Assembly: GCA_003255065.1 (NCBI GenBank)
Contig: QAOA01006460.1
Location: forward strand, 624,899-688,898
Direction: 5' to 3'
From: Cercis canadensis
Lineage: Eukaryota > Streptophyta > Magnoliopsida > Fabales > Fabaceae
DNA length: 64,000 bases
The position numbers and the translations under genes were made by a program. Under the pieces are notes generated by a model. It was not told where the DNA came from and ran no database searches. It saw nothing but the letters and a program-made list of their open reading frames with translations. Positions 11,008-23,095 of this stretch are shown here, one piece after another (position 1 is the stretch's first letter; each line of letters begins with the position of its first letter).

Positions 11008-12420
11008 TGAAATAACAATGCAATTGTGACAACATGAGAACAAATTTGTACAAACCGTATAATGATTTCACTTGATTATGTAAATATGAATGAACATTGT
11101 GTAAATATCTTTACTTAAAGGATAATAAGAGGTCAATTTTTCTATGTGTATTACTGTCAAAGTGAATTTCCCATAATAAATTTAAAATTATGACATCCTT
11201 TAAAAAAAAAAAAAAAAAAAAAAGAAATCGCATTGGCAACAACTCTTAAATGAGATGAGGAGGTTCGTTCTCCAATAACTACAAGAGAATGAAAAAAATG
11301 ATCTTTTTAAAGAATTGATTAGGAAGATGTTTATTATGATCAAGATTAAGTATTATTGTGTTTATTTTTTGTGGTTGTGGTGATATTTGATAGTATTAAT
11401 AGCGATTTAAATGTTTCTTTTTTAATGATTTTTTTTAAAAAAATAGATGTAAATATTTAAACAAAACAAAAAAGTTTATCATATGTAAAAATAGGCTGAG
11501 TCTACACTACCCATGGCTAATAATGGATTTCAGTGCAAAGGTCTTTTAATGACTGAGATTAAGCCATATGTATGTTGCTGAGGAAGTGACTGAATATTAA
11601 CTGTAAATAGTTAATTATATTTTGGCCCCATATTCACTTTTGTTCTCCACTAACCAAATACACTTGTTTTCTCCTCTCCTCCAGCATTCCGACACCCCTT
11701 CTTCATCTTCTTCATTTTCTTACCCTAAACCCATACACACATACACCTAAAGACATTTAGTTTTCTGCTTTAATCACTCAGTTTCACCATCTCTTAATCT
11801 GCACTATCCATTCCGTCCCCTCTATAGTAGCACACTCTACATTTTTTGTTCAAATTGAACACCCATTGTCATGCTTGCACACACCGAGTGAACTGGGTTG
11901 ACAAACGAGTCTTTAAATCTTGCACTTGGAAGATAATTCTCTCACCATTTTCTATTGTCTAAGTTCTATTGACTGAAAGTTGGCCATTTTGAAGGTATGT
12001 TATACTTAGTTTAGCTTAGAAAATGTGTGTTTTGTTGAGTGCCCACCAAGTGTTTGTTGAAATGCTTGAATGATATTTGGCATATATGTTGCTTCGAAAT
12101 TGCTTGTTGTAGTGTCTAAAGTAGCTTTCTATGGCTCTGATGTTGTGCTTCTTGCTGCAAGTTAGAACCATGAATCAGAAGTTTCATGTTATGATTGTAA
12201 TTTTAGTTCTCTGGAAATATAGTTCGAGAAAGAGGAACGGTCAAGATTACTGGTATTGATGCATCTATTTGTGTGTGAACTAGTCTGGAAACTGCTATTA
12301 TTTGCACCCTTTGGCCTTTAAAAGTGGTGAGAAGCAATCTGGAAGAGGTAGGTTAATGTAGTCACCCATCCATATAACAGCTTTTAATACTACAGATATT
12401 GTAGGATAGGATTCTGACAT
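11008..12420. other. Intergenic DNA with a possible noncoding first exon
   Basis: 11640-11993 is pyrimidine-rich, leader-like sequence ending in ttgaag followed by gtatgt, a good 5' splice site at about 11995. I found no coding exon that it would join. A poly-A run lies at 11202-11223. Confidence 0.3.
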
Positions 12421-13135
12421 TGTTTATTTATCTCTGTAAATGGTGCAGTTGGGTACTTCTTTTTTTTGGAGTCAGATATGAAATTAGGCAATCCAGAGTT
12501 GTGGTCTATTTGTCTTGTCATCAATATAGCCAATATGGACTCTCAATNTGTGATTTCAATGGTCAATGTAAAACTATACTGATCACCACTGATAATAAAA
12601 TACAACTATATATTATTACTAAAATGAAATTACAACCCACTTAAAATTCTTTTTCTTTAGGTTCCTTGATAATAATTTTCTCATGAATCTTCATTTAAAT
12701 TAAAGACATAGTCATAAATTTTATGTATACAGATGTAAACAAAATATAATGTCACAACAATCTAAATTTGATTAAAAAATTAAGTAAATTATTTCATCCT
12801 TCCTTGTATTTAACTAAAATAATATGAATCTCTCATTTTTCTTAAAGCTCACAGAAATTTCCTTTCACATTTAAAAGCACTACTAATAACCTAATAAGTA
12901 CTTTTTAGGGAAAAAAATTTAAAAAGAAATATTCCTATCAAAACCAAAGTTTTAAAAATTGGATCAGTAAGCAAACCGTTTTAGAATATGAGCACCAGTT
13001 GGACCAAATGTTTATTTATCTCTGTAAATGGTGCAGTTGGGTACTTCTTTTTTTTGGAGTCAGATATGAAATTAGGCAATCCAGAGTTGTGGTCTATTTG
13101 TCTTGTCATCAATATAGCCAATATGGACTCTCAAT
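12421..13135. repeat. Scrambled duplicated block around a single N
   Basis: 127 bp at 12421-12547 recur at 13009-13135. The 462 bp between them (12549-13010, after the N at 12548) are a nearly identical, gap-free copy of 16006-16467, with only about two differences seen. The junction between the second and third parts has a 2-bp overlap (tg). This looks like a misplaced contig end. Confidence 0.85.
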
Positions 13136-14641
13136 GTTTCACAAAATGATGTCGAAGGCCAAGCTTGGAAGGGTCATCTCTAAGACCTGGTTGTGAAGGT
13201 CAAACTGCCTTCACTACACTGATGCTGAAGCTGAGTTCAAGGTCCAATACAAAAGTATCTCCAAATGTTAAGTTGGATTTGATTATATGAACTTCGATAT
13301 CGAAATCATATGATTATTATATTGTACTTTTAGAAAGTAGAAAGTAGAAACACATGTAGAAGCAATTAGTTGAATATTTTAGCAAAAATACAGCTAATTA
13401 AAATTATTATTATTATAACATTGTTCATGATTCAGTTTATCTTTTGGAAGCAGTGAAATGTCATAACAAAAATAAATAAAAGAGAAGAATGATAATGTAC
13501 CTTCACTCTATTTGAATATCTTTAACAGAAAACGTTAAAAGAAAAACAACATGTATAAGTATTTGAATATCTATTTGTTTTGTTTTGTTTTTTTATGTGA
13601 AGAATATATATTATTAGACCATCTAAGTTAATTGAGTTAAAGACTCATTGGGGCTAGAACATACTCAGTGGGTGCCCTTTTAGTATTAGTTGAAGGAATC
13701 AAATGGGAAGTAAGGGTAAGAAAACTGGTCTTAAAGTTAAGAATGAAGTCACTGCTTCAAATCCGATCCTCACTAATATATATATATATATATATATGTG
13801 AGTATTTTTGTGAAAGGAAAATGTTACTTGCCTGCATACAAGCTAGCTTCATATTATATCACTGTAGTATGATTAATATTAGATAAATGAATTGGATCAA
13901 GAAAAGGCATAAGATATTTTAATTAGAATTCTGAACCACCATGTAAGTTTGTGGAAAAAATTTAAATTCCAGTCTCTTTCTTTATGGACAGTTGAAAAAG
14001 TTTTCCAATGCAGGGAAACAAAAAATTTCACATTTCTATGAGAAAATGAGATGATGTAGCTCATTCTAATTGTTAATCCTCTAAGTTTCACTTCCATATT
14101 CAACTTGTTTGAACATGACAGTGTGACCGATAGCTTTTAGTAAAATTATGGAAGAAAGTTTCATCATTAAAATGCAGTTGACTCACCCGTAAAAACAAAA
14201 ATATTATCTCCAAAAAAAATGGCTCTCTCCAACCGTATTTGTTAGGCGATTTACTATCAACGTAATCAGACTAATGTATATGAAGGCAATAACCACAAAT
14301 GAATCTAAACATACAATTCATTTTGGACTGATTGAATTTGTAAAAAAAAAAACCAGTCTAAATATGGGCCAATCCATCTTTCAATTTTAGACCAATATTT
14401 TTTTTTAAGGGCTAGTCCATGTTCATCAAGCCCAATCAAATGACCCAAAAAAATAGGGTCAATCTATAATTCAACAAAAATATTAAGCTATTATGTTATT
14501 ATTAGAAAGACCTGATAACCAAGTAGCTGGTCAAACCATTGAAGCCATTGATTAGGCTAAGTGGATGATCCAATGACAATTTAGTGTCATTTGCACTGGT
14601 ACCCATTTTCAACCATGGGTATTGTAGACTTGGCCGTAAAA
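13136..14641. other. Intergenic, (TA)n microsatellite at about 13770-13798
   Basis: AT-rich DNA; a TA dinucleotide run is visible near 13775. No gene recognised. Confidence 0.45.
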
Positions 14642-14650
14642 ATAAACCAA

Positions 14651-14938
14651 GAGTAAAACCCTTTTTAGTCCTTGAAAAATACAGCCACTGACAAATTCGT
14701 CCTCCAAAAATTTTCGGTGACAAATTGGTCATTGACTTATTATTTCGTTGGACAAATTGGTCATTAAATGTCACTAACGGGACCCTATCGAAGAACTAAT
14801 TTGTCCAATAGAATAATAATTCAAGAACTAATTTGTCCGACAAAATAATAATTTAATGACTAATTTGTCACTAAAAAATTTTGGAGGACGAATTTGCCAA
14901 TAATTACATTTTCTAAAAACTAAAAAAGAATTTTACTC
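14651..14938. mobile_element. Foldback MITE, Mutator-like (perfect 9-bp TSD)
   Basis: 288-bp element whose two halves are inverted copies. The left end gagtaaaaccctttttt pairs with the right end aaaaaagaattttactc, with shared gacaaatt.gtc and gtcctccaaaa words. It is flanked on both sides by the identical 9-mer ataaaccaa (14642-14650 and 14939-14947). A 9-bp duplication is the hallmark of the Mutator superfamily. No coding capacity. Confidence 0.88.
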
Positions 14939-14947
14939 ATAAACCAA

Positions 14948-16005
14948 TTTCTCATTCTATCTTTAGCAATGTGGGGCTTCTTGCTTGCACAATTCACATT
15001 CTGAAAAATCATTCAAACCCAATAGTTTGATAGTTGATCCAATCATCTATGACTCGACCCAAGTTCTAACTCTTAATTTAAGCCTAAGTGAGCTCATTAA
15101 GTTCGTTGGGCTCATGTAAGCCTTAAAAGGCTCATTTTGTTCATTGATTCGACTCACTTCCAACCCTGCTTCGAGGTACTATGCAATTAAGGCATTCAGG
15201 TTGCGATTCAAGTGAGATGGGCTATTTTGGGCTTATGAATCTAGGCCCTTGGTTTGGTCCAAGCCATGCTTAATGCAGGTAAGCTCGACTTGGGCTTCAA
15301 AAGTAGTTCGAATTTCTAAATCTTCATCTAATTAATGTATTTCTTCTACACAATGCGCTTTGTCTTTGCATGCATGTGCTGTCAGCATCCAATGAAAACA
15401 AAGACTAAAAGTCAGCTATCAAAGATTATTAATACCTAATATATCACGTGACCCCACAAGATTCATCTTAGTAGAAATCAAAGATAAGGGCCATAGGGCC
15501 TATAAAGGCAAAACAATAGCATCGAGGTCAAAGACAAAAATCAGAGTCTGCAACTTTCGTCACCTAATTTAGGAGAAGTGGTCTACCATTGGCCACACAA
15601 TTTTATGTACCAAATGGCATGCATTTAATAACACAAGGCATATTGGTGTTTATCTTTATTTCATCAACAGCATTTGCTGAGCCATTTTATGTCACTAAGG
15701 TCAATTTTTATACTTACTTTTGTCAGATTTTGTTTGCCTTTAATTTGTTTATTTGGCTTAAGTCGTTACCTCTGCTAGCTTCAACAACCATTGTCCGCAA
15801 TCATATTTGGCTACCGACATTTTTAATGCTTTAATTCAAAGACATATATGGGTGTGCTATCTCCACTATCTAAAATAACCATAGTTGTACCACTTTTTAT
15901 ACATGCAAGTGTCTTTATTTGATTACTTTTTTTAGATGAATCTTGTGATAATTATTATAAAGAATTCAAATAGAAAATTTTTATGTTTTATTTCATTTTA
16001 GTTAC
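14948..16005. other. Intergenic, no recognised gene
   Basis: An open frame at 15589-15834 begins at TTG and encodes an unrecognised hydrophobic peptide. No other support for a gene. Confidence 0.35.
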
Positions 16006-16467
16006 TGTGATTTCAATGGTCAATGTAAAACTATACTGATCACCACTGATAATAAAATACAACTATATATTATTACTAAAATGAAATTACAACCCACTTA
16101 AAATTCTTTTTCTTTAGGTTCCTTGATAATAATTTTCTCATGAATCTTCATTTAAATTAAAGACATAGTCATAAATTTTATGTATACAAATGTAAACAAA
16201 ATATAATGTCACAATAATCTAAATTTGATTAAAAAATTAAGTAAATTATTTCATCCTTCCTTGTATTTAACTAAAATAATATGAATCTCTCATTTTTCTT
16301 AAAGCTCACAGAAATTTCCTTTCACATTTAAAAGCACTACTAATAACCTAATAAGTACTTTTTAGGGAAAAAAATTTAAAAAGAAATATTCCTATCAAAA
16401 CCAAAGTTTTAAAAATTGGATCAGTAAGCAAACCGTTTTAGAATATGAGCACCAGTTGGACCAAATG
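16006..16467. repeat. Source copy of the block duplicated at 12549-13010
   Basis: 462 bp, collinear and almost identical with 12549-13010. Its right end lies inside the element described at 16403-16937. Confidence 0.9.
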
Positions 16468-16937
16468 GTTGGACCGCTGATGTCATAAATATAATTTTTA
16501 TATAAATATAATATTTAATGTGTCTATTGTATATTCTAAGTTATAATGAATATTTTTATGCAAATTTGTTAATAAAATTAAAGTTGGCCTAGTGACAAAT
16601 GTCTTTTCTCTTCCTTGGAAGGAGAGTTTGAATCCTCTTATGGCCAATATTTATCTATTATACAATTTAAATGTGAATAAATAAATTATAATACAAATTT
16701 ATTCACAAAAAAAATATTGGTTTGATGATTCAAGCGTCTTATCCCCTTCTTAAGGAAGGGGGTTCAAATCCTTTGGTAGAATATTTTTAGATTTTCTTCA
16801 AAATTATGCAATTTTGAAAAAAAAAATATGGTTTAACTGCTCTAGCGGTTTAACCCCCATAACCCAACCGGAATCAAGACTGGGCACTAGTTGAACTGGT
16901 CGAACTGCCAGGTCTGATCTAGTTTTTAAAACACTGA
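16403..16937. mobile_element. Probable non-autonomous DNA transposon with short inverted ends
   Basis: The left end gttttaaaaattggatcag pairs with the right end ctgatctagtttttaaaac, and ggttggac/gttgaactgg words follow internally on each side. Inside are two stretches resembling RNA polymerase III boxes (ttggcctagtgac with gagtttgaatcctc near 16580-16640, and gggttcaaatcc near 16768), so part may derive from a SINE. I see no ORF and no certain target duplication. Confidence 0.5.
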
Positions 16938-18089
16938 TTAAAACAAACCAAGCCTAACATAAAAAAAGAGTAGAAAAGCCTTAAGAATCATGGTCAAATT
17001 AAAAATAAGTTCATATAATTAATATTATAACTATAAATACTTATTGGTAGATTGTCTTAGAAGTAATTTACGTGAACAAAACTACCAAATTCACTACAAG
17101 AAAAATAGTTTTTACTCATGGAAATTTCTCATGGACAAAATATCTGTTAGAAAACTATGACATTTCTCACGGACTTTCTCATAGACAAAGAAGTCCGTGA
17201 GAAATATCCATGAGAAAATGGTGTCCCAACCGTCACCATAAATGTGTTTACGTTCTCACTGACACTGTCCGTGAGAAAATTTGAATTTTCTCACGGACTT
17301 TCTCTCGGCCTTGGAATTCCGTAAAAAATTATGTGAGAAATTTCGTGAGAAACTTGATCCGTACCGTTTCACTTAAAATTTGAAATGTAGGGTTTTTTCT
17401 CACAGACAAATTCTGTGAGATCTTATGTGAGAACACCTGCATATCATCTTCCTCGCACAGCCGTAGTCTCCATTTTCTTAACTCCTTCAACCTCTCTATC
17501 CTCTATTCTCTCTCTCTTCCCAGACATTTCGTGGCCATTTTCTCTCCCTCTACTTGGGTTTTATGGCCCAGGACATCCTCTTCTGCCTTATTGATTTAGT
17601 TTTTGGATTATTAGCTCTTTAAGATAGGTTCCATTATCCTTCTCTTATCTTTGAATTTTTATGCAATTTTTATGAGTAATTGTCTGTTAATTTACATGAA
17701 TATTATATGATTTACCTGCTTAGAGTCTTTATTGGTTATTTTAGATAGTATAGGAGTAGTTTTGGATGTAGCTGAATAGTGTAGGTTTATGACTAAATTT
17801 AGGTAGTAAAATTGATAAGGAATTTGATATCTGTTATGATTAGCTTGAGGCTTTTGTTATATTATTGATGTGGAATAATTCTTAATTTTTTTTTGAATTT
17901 TTTGAATGGTGTGGAATTTGTTTTGTAATTTTTCCTATTGTTGTGTAATTTTTACTTATATAGCTAGCTAATTTTAAGTTATGGAATGAATGGTTTTTTT
18001 TTTTTTTTGTGACTGAGTTCATGTGTAATTGTGTGAAATTTTTAATTTCTAGATTGTTCAAGTTTTAGAGGAAGCTCTGCTAAATTTTT

Positions 18090-18360
18090 AGTTTAGGGTT
18101 TAGGGGTTTTGTCTAGGGATAGGGTTAATAGGGTTTTGCGATTTATGGGTTAAGGATTGGGGTTTGAGGTTATGGTTTAGGGGTTGGGGGTTTAGGATTT
18201 AGGTTTGTGATTTAGGGGTAGGGTTTAGTGTTTAGGGTTTAGGGTTTGTGATTTAGGAGTAGAGTTTAGTGTTTGGAGTTTGGGATCTAGGGGTTAGGGT
18301 TTATTGATTTAAGGTTTATGGTTTAGGAATATAGGGTTTGAGAGATTTAGGGTTTATTAT
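18090..18360 (+). repeat. Degenerate telomere-like TTTAGGG repeats
   Basis: About 270 bp made of variants of ttagggtttagg, the plant telomere unit, in the G-rich orientation on the plus strand (tttagggtttagggtttg near 18230-18250). It lies inside the CACTA element just upstream of the ATG at 18403. Confidence 0.8.
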
Positions 18361-18402
18361 GTTATTAATTTATGATGAATTAATGACTATTTTGTATGAC
18401 AG

Positions 18403-19900
18403 ATGTCAGATGATTGTAAGCGTTCATCTCTAGCATCTGGGCCACCCTCTATGAGGGACAAAGGCAAGGTTGTTGCTCGGGCTTCTCAGACCAAGGCATC
18501 ACTGCCTTTTTTTATGCCGACCCTCAGGTTGGCGCACACATCGTTGCCCAATGCGACACATGAGGAGTACTCAGGAGCCCCCACCCCAGGATCCACATCG
18601 TCGGCCGTTGGAGGGTCGTCACAAGCCACTCCGATGATTTCGAAGTCACCATCGCCCGGCTCCCGAGCAGATGGTCGGATGTGAATCTGGCCATATGGGA
18701 ATAAGAAGTAAGTTAATTCTAATACCTAGTTCTAATATTTTTTTAGGGTTTAAAGTTTATATTTAACATTGATAACAATTTATTCTTTTTTTGCACCTTT
18801 CTTTCATCTAAAGAGCCTGTTCACTTCCTTTCGACTATCTATAAGTCGAAATACGAAGGCACCTAGACTGATTTACCTCTGTTCTTTATGAGGTGAAAGA
18901 ACTCTGAAGGGCAAAGTTCAAGGTAATAATTTCAACCTAATTAATTTTACTTTATTTTAAAGTAACTTAATTTTAATGTTTACTAACATTGATCTTATGC
19001 TTTCTAATACAGAGGAAATGTGTTTGGAACCTACATTTTGAGAGCCAGATTCGTAAGATATAGCTTGCAAAGTGCAGTGATAACATTCGTGCCTCCTTCT
19101 GAGACATCAAGAAGGGGAAGACGATGGGTGAATGGTTGTCGCCTACTGTGTTAGAGGTCTTGAGATTTAAATGGGCCTTTGAATAGTATAAGACAGTCTC
19201 GATCTGGAACAAGAAGAACCAGTCCCTGGATCAGGGCCAGGCCTATCACAAGGGCAGTTCAATCACCGTCTGCAAACACAAACGGAGGTTGGTAAGTTTT
19301 TTATTTAATAACATTCTTTCATTTTAGATATGTCTAAAAATTAAGTTATTCATGTTTACTAACGGTTGAATTTTTTTGTAGATGAAGGAGTTGGGGAGAG
19401 AGCCCAATGCACTAGAGGTCTTTCGTCACCTCCAGTATAGTGCCAACAAGGACTGGGTCTATCTACGGGTAAGTATTTTCGAAGTTCTTTAGGAGGTTCA
19501 AAAATATTAACTATAAGTTTATTATTTCGTGTTAACTTTCTTCTTTTATCTATACAGACTGAGTATGAGCGGCGCCAGTCTGAGAGCCAGACCCAGTCCT
19601 CTTCGTCTTCTGTGAACGACATCGAGTTATGGCTCGATGTCATCGGAGGGAAGAACAAGAAGGGCCGGGTTTATGGCATGGGTTCTAAGGCCGGCCTATT
19701 GGACTCAGCCCAACCACAAGGTTCCCAACCCTCCAACTAGGAACATCCTCGCATGTCGAAGGTTTTGTCGTAGATGGCCGCCATGTCGCAACAGATACAG
19801 GAGTTATCCCAGATCGTGTTATTAATCCAAGCACTTCGGGGCTCTGGCACATCCATAGAGCAGCTGGCTACAATATTAGCTCAGCTACTGCAGCAAGGTT
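18403..19900 (+). pseudogene. Ptta/En/Spm plant transposase-family (PF03004-like) gene remnant
   Basis: The first exon opens at ATG 18403 (MSDDCKRSSLASGPPSMRDK...), a Ser/Pro-rich low-complexity leader. Later blocks separated by intron-like AT-rich DNA match the conserved C-terminal half of this family. Around 19207-19290 it reads NKKNQSL and AYHKGSSI; around 19381-19470 MKELGREPNALEVFRH and DWVYLR; around 19557-19680 QSSSSSVNDIELWLDVIGG, then KNKKGRVYGMGSKAG; then MSQQIQELSQIV. Frames change between blocks and stops interrupt several (for example after QGSQPSN). The family is of transposon origin and usually accompanies CACTA elements. Confidence 0.75.
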
Positions 19901-20374
19901 AAGGTGTGTCATCTAATGCGGCCCCACAGCTCCCGGCTGACGATGATGATGACTTAGCTGAGGACTTGGGAGATGATGACATCAGAGATTATGGTTTAGG
20001 AAATTGTAGTGTACTTTTTTTTTCTTCATTGTATAACATTTTTCTTTAAAAAAATTACATTTGATTAATAAAATTTAGTGATTTTTTTATATATAATACC
20101 TTTCATTGAAATTAATAATTAATTGTTTAGTTCCAACACAGTTTCTCATGGACTTTACATCCATGCTTCATGCATGAGAGGTTCTCACACGCTACACTTA
20201 TCCGTGAGAAATTTCTCACGGTCAAATATGTCCGTAAGAAATCCATTTTGTCACCACTGTTTTTCTCTCCCCTTGTTGTTTGTGAGAAATTCCATGTCTA
20301 ATGTTTTTCTCACAGAATATTTGTCCATTTCTCACGAATTTTGTCCGTGACAAAAACCATTTTTTCTTGTAGTG

Positions 20375-22350
20375 ATTGTCTTAAAATATTTTCTACACTA
20401 ATTGGTTCATTGAAAATGAGTAAATATGATATTTGACCAAAATTTGACAGCTATCTTGCTATTTCTAGAAAAGAAAAAAAAATCGTAATCAAGTTATTTA
20501 TGTAGTGAACTAAAATATCAAGGATGATTTCTGTAGGATAATTAGGGAGGGTTTTGTACATTTTAAAAATGAATGAGAGCTTTGTTTAATTTCTATAGCC
20601 AAGGTTGGAATAATTTACTAAAAAAAAAAAATTAGATCCTACTACATAGCATGTTTTGTAAAATATTGTAACATAAATTGGTGCATATATATTATTACTG
20701 AAATAGAAAAATTGTGGGCTATATTGCTCACACTCAAATGCAAACATGAGACATGTGTGCACATATGTGGTATGCAAAACTCCAAATATAATGACTCCTC
20801 TATTTAGCAATGTTATCATGTAAGAGTTATCCTATTGTGAACGTGATCACTTAATTGATTAGTACTGCCAAAACCAACAAAAACAGGTCCTTATGTGGGG
20901 TTAGGGTTTGTTAAAAAGATAGCATAAGTTTGGCCCATGTTTTACTCTTATACTTATGCAAGTGTTCTAGACTTATAGACATAATAATGTAAGTGCCTAA
21001 TCGAATGTTTGGCCCATCTTAAACTTTTCTTCTAGACTTGTATATATTTCCAGAAACTAATTATTTATGCTCTATTTCTAGTTATGATGATGTTCAACGT
21101 TAAATCATTGAAAGAAGATATCCCCTTTCATTATTAAGAATCAGTTGTCGTCGTGTGTGAATTGTCTCCTTTCCTTTTCCAATAATTATACTTCAATTAA
21201 TTCCATGTTGTGTGATATTGAGACTGCAGCAGAAAGCCATACGTGAAGACTCATTATGAGTTACTTGTAAGAATGAGACTGCAGCAGAAAGGCACACGTG
21301 AAGACTCCTTATGAGTTACTTGTAAGAATGAGTTATAGAGTTTAATTACGCAAGAGCTTGTATTTAACCACGCAAAGCAGAAGCAGTGTTATTTTCAACA
21401 TGAAAATAATGCACTCTAGACTAGAAATATTCACTACCAAGTGCACATTTCAGCCACACGTACACAACATTTTTTAAAACTTAGAAGAGGACTCATTGAT
21501 TCACAAAAAAAATGGTTCATTTTTTCTTTTATATAGATTATAAAAATAAAAAAAAAAATTGGTTAATGGATAGCACACCTCTCTAGAAAAAGAAACGTGC
21601 ACTAATTTTTTTTATTTTTTCAATAAGCCCGTTAAATACATTATAGGAGATATTCGAAAGGTGCTTGTTATCCTACATCTATCAAAAGCAGAGTATTGTT
21701 ATCCCATCTATCGTGGAGTAAGGGATGGAATTATCCCTAATTTTAATATCATTACAAAAATATTAAAAATTAAGTGATTCAGTATGAATCAAACATTTAA
21801 ACAATTGAGAGATTTTAAATTTAATTATGTTAAACTCACAATTATCCTCAATTTAAGCCAATTCTTTTTTGTCATTTTTCGGCATTAACTGTTGCAACTT
21901 GCAAAGCATCATCTTACGTATTTTATGAGTCAAAAAAGAATATAGGAACTTAATGACAAATTTTTTATAATTTAAGTTCCTTGTACAAGAGATATTTAGA
22001 ATACAATCAACACCAACCCCACTAGGTATTTTTCCAATTAAATTTGATAATTAATTCTTGTATGCTGCTAGATAACATAAGAATTCACCCATCTTGCTCT
22101 GTCTAAGTGTAGTCTTACTTGGCAAGCCACCACTTAAATGGTACAATATTCATATATCCACTTGTGCAAAATGCCATGGTATATCTTGGCTTCTCCAAAC
22201 TCGTGGCCATTGTTTAAAGAAATATCATACTCTAATCCGTACATGAAATAATTTTTATAGTGGTTGAATGGAATCTGCTGCCCACTTCTTACCATACCAG
22301 AATAGAACAGATCTACATAAAGCCACGCTTTTGAGTTTAAGTTCTATTTA
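20375..22350. other. Intergenic, with a 55-bp tandem duplication
   Basis: 21220-21274 and 21275-21329 are two adjacent copies (gagactgcagcagaaag...cttgtaagaat) differing at about four bases. Otherwise AT-rich with no gene seen. Confidence 0.6.
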
Positions 22351-22351
22351 T

Positions 22352-22520
22352 TTATTTATTTTAATTTTTCATGAGGTGGTTTCTATATTTTTTGTGTGAG
22401 ATTGATTCCTGCTTGGACTTCGGTATACCCTAGCTATTAGTACTTCTAGTGAGGTTTAAACTCACTACCATAGGATTTGCCCCACATGAAGCTCAGTTTA
22501 TCAATTGAGCCACACCTAGT
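22352..22520 (-). repeat. Possible tRNA-derived SINE
   Basis: On the minus strand the sequence begins near gtgtggctcaattgataaac (A-box-like) and continues to gagtttaaacctc (B-box-like) about 35 bases later. It ends in an A-rich tail of aaataaataaa type (plus-strand ttatttatttatttt at 22345-22359). Box spacing fits a tRNA-derived SINE; no target duplication was established. Confidence 0.4.
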
Positions 22521-22566
22521 TGTTTGTATTTATTTAGGTTTAATGCCAAAAAAAAAAAAATAGCAA

Positions 22567-23095
22567 GGCTTAACTGTAATTTTGGTCTTCTTATTTTAAC
22601 AAGTTGAATATTTTTGTCCCTCTTGTTTAAAAATGAATAATTTAGTCCCTCTATATTAATAAAATGTGTAATTTTTGTCCTTTTGTCTTTAAACCAAATA
22701 TAAAGTTTTTTGATTCATAATCTCATAATGTAGATTAAAGAGCTATGTCTTGTAAATCTCCCCACAAAATTCTAACTCAATTTAACGGTCAATGAATCTA
22801 GATCTTCGGTTAAATGAAAACTTCTTGTTTTGATATTTAGACTGAGTCTCACCATTGGATTAAACTGAAATTTTGTGGGGAGATTCATAAGAAGTAATTC
22901 TTCAATTTGAATGGTGAGATTGTGAATTGGAGAATTTTACACCTTAAAATAGACCTATGAAAGTTTGGCTCAAAGATAGAATGACTAAAATTTCACATTT
23001 TATAAATATAAAGGGACTAAATTATTAACTTTTAAACAAGAGGAACTAAAAAGTTCAAGTTGTTAAAATAGGAACACCAAAATTACAATTAAGCT
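22567..23095. mobile_element. Foldback MITE, family A (ggcttaattgcaatttt), copy 1
   Basis: 529 bp, inverted-repeat throughout. The left end ggcttaactgtaattttgg pairs with the right end ccaaaattacaattaagct. Shared internal words include atctcaccatt, ggggagattcataag and aaatataaagggactaaa. Same family as 26433-26981 and 29490-30047. Poly-A/T flanks hide the target duplication. Confidence 0.8.

Larger units (their letters stand above)
17092..20374 (+). mobile_element. CACTA (En/Spm-type) DNA transposon
   Basis: Begins CACTACAAGAAAAAT and ends ATTTTTTCTTGTAGTG, a perfect CACTA terminal inverted repeat. It is flanked by the 3-bp duplication att (17089-17091 and 20375-20377). Both ends carry many copies of the subterminal word tttctcacggac or its complement gtccgtgagaaa (17100-17430 and 20130-20360), the kind of array that the element's DNA-binding protein recognises. 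The interior holds remnants of a Ptta/En/Spm transposase-type gene (separate entry). At 3.3 kb it lacks a full TNP2-type transposase, so it is probably non-autonomous. Confidence 0.95.

Noticed and set aside
15589-15834. 81-codon hydrophobic frame as a small secreted protein
   Set aside because: Starts at TTG, no supporting context, composition typical of AT-rich chance frames.
17092-20374. Repeated tttctcacggac words as a CRISPR-like or satellite array
   Set aside because: They are the subterminal repeats of the CACTA element, irregularly spaced and in both orientations.
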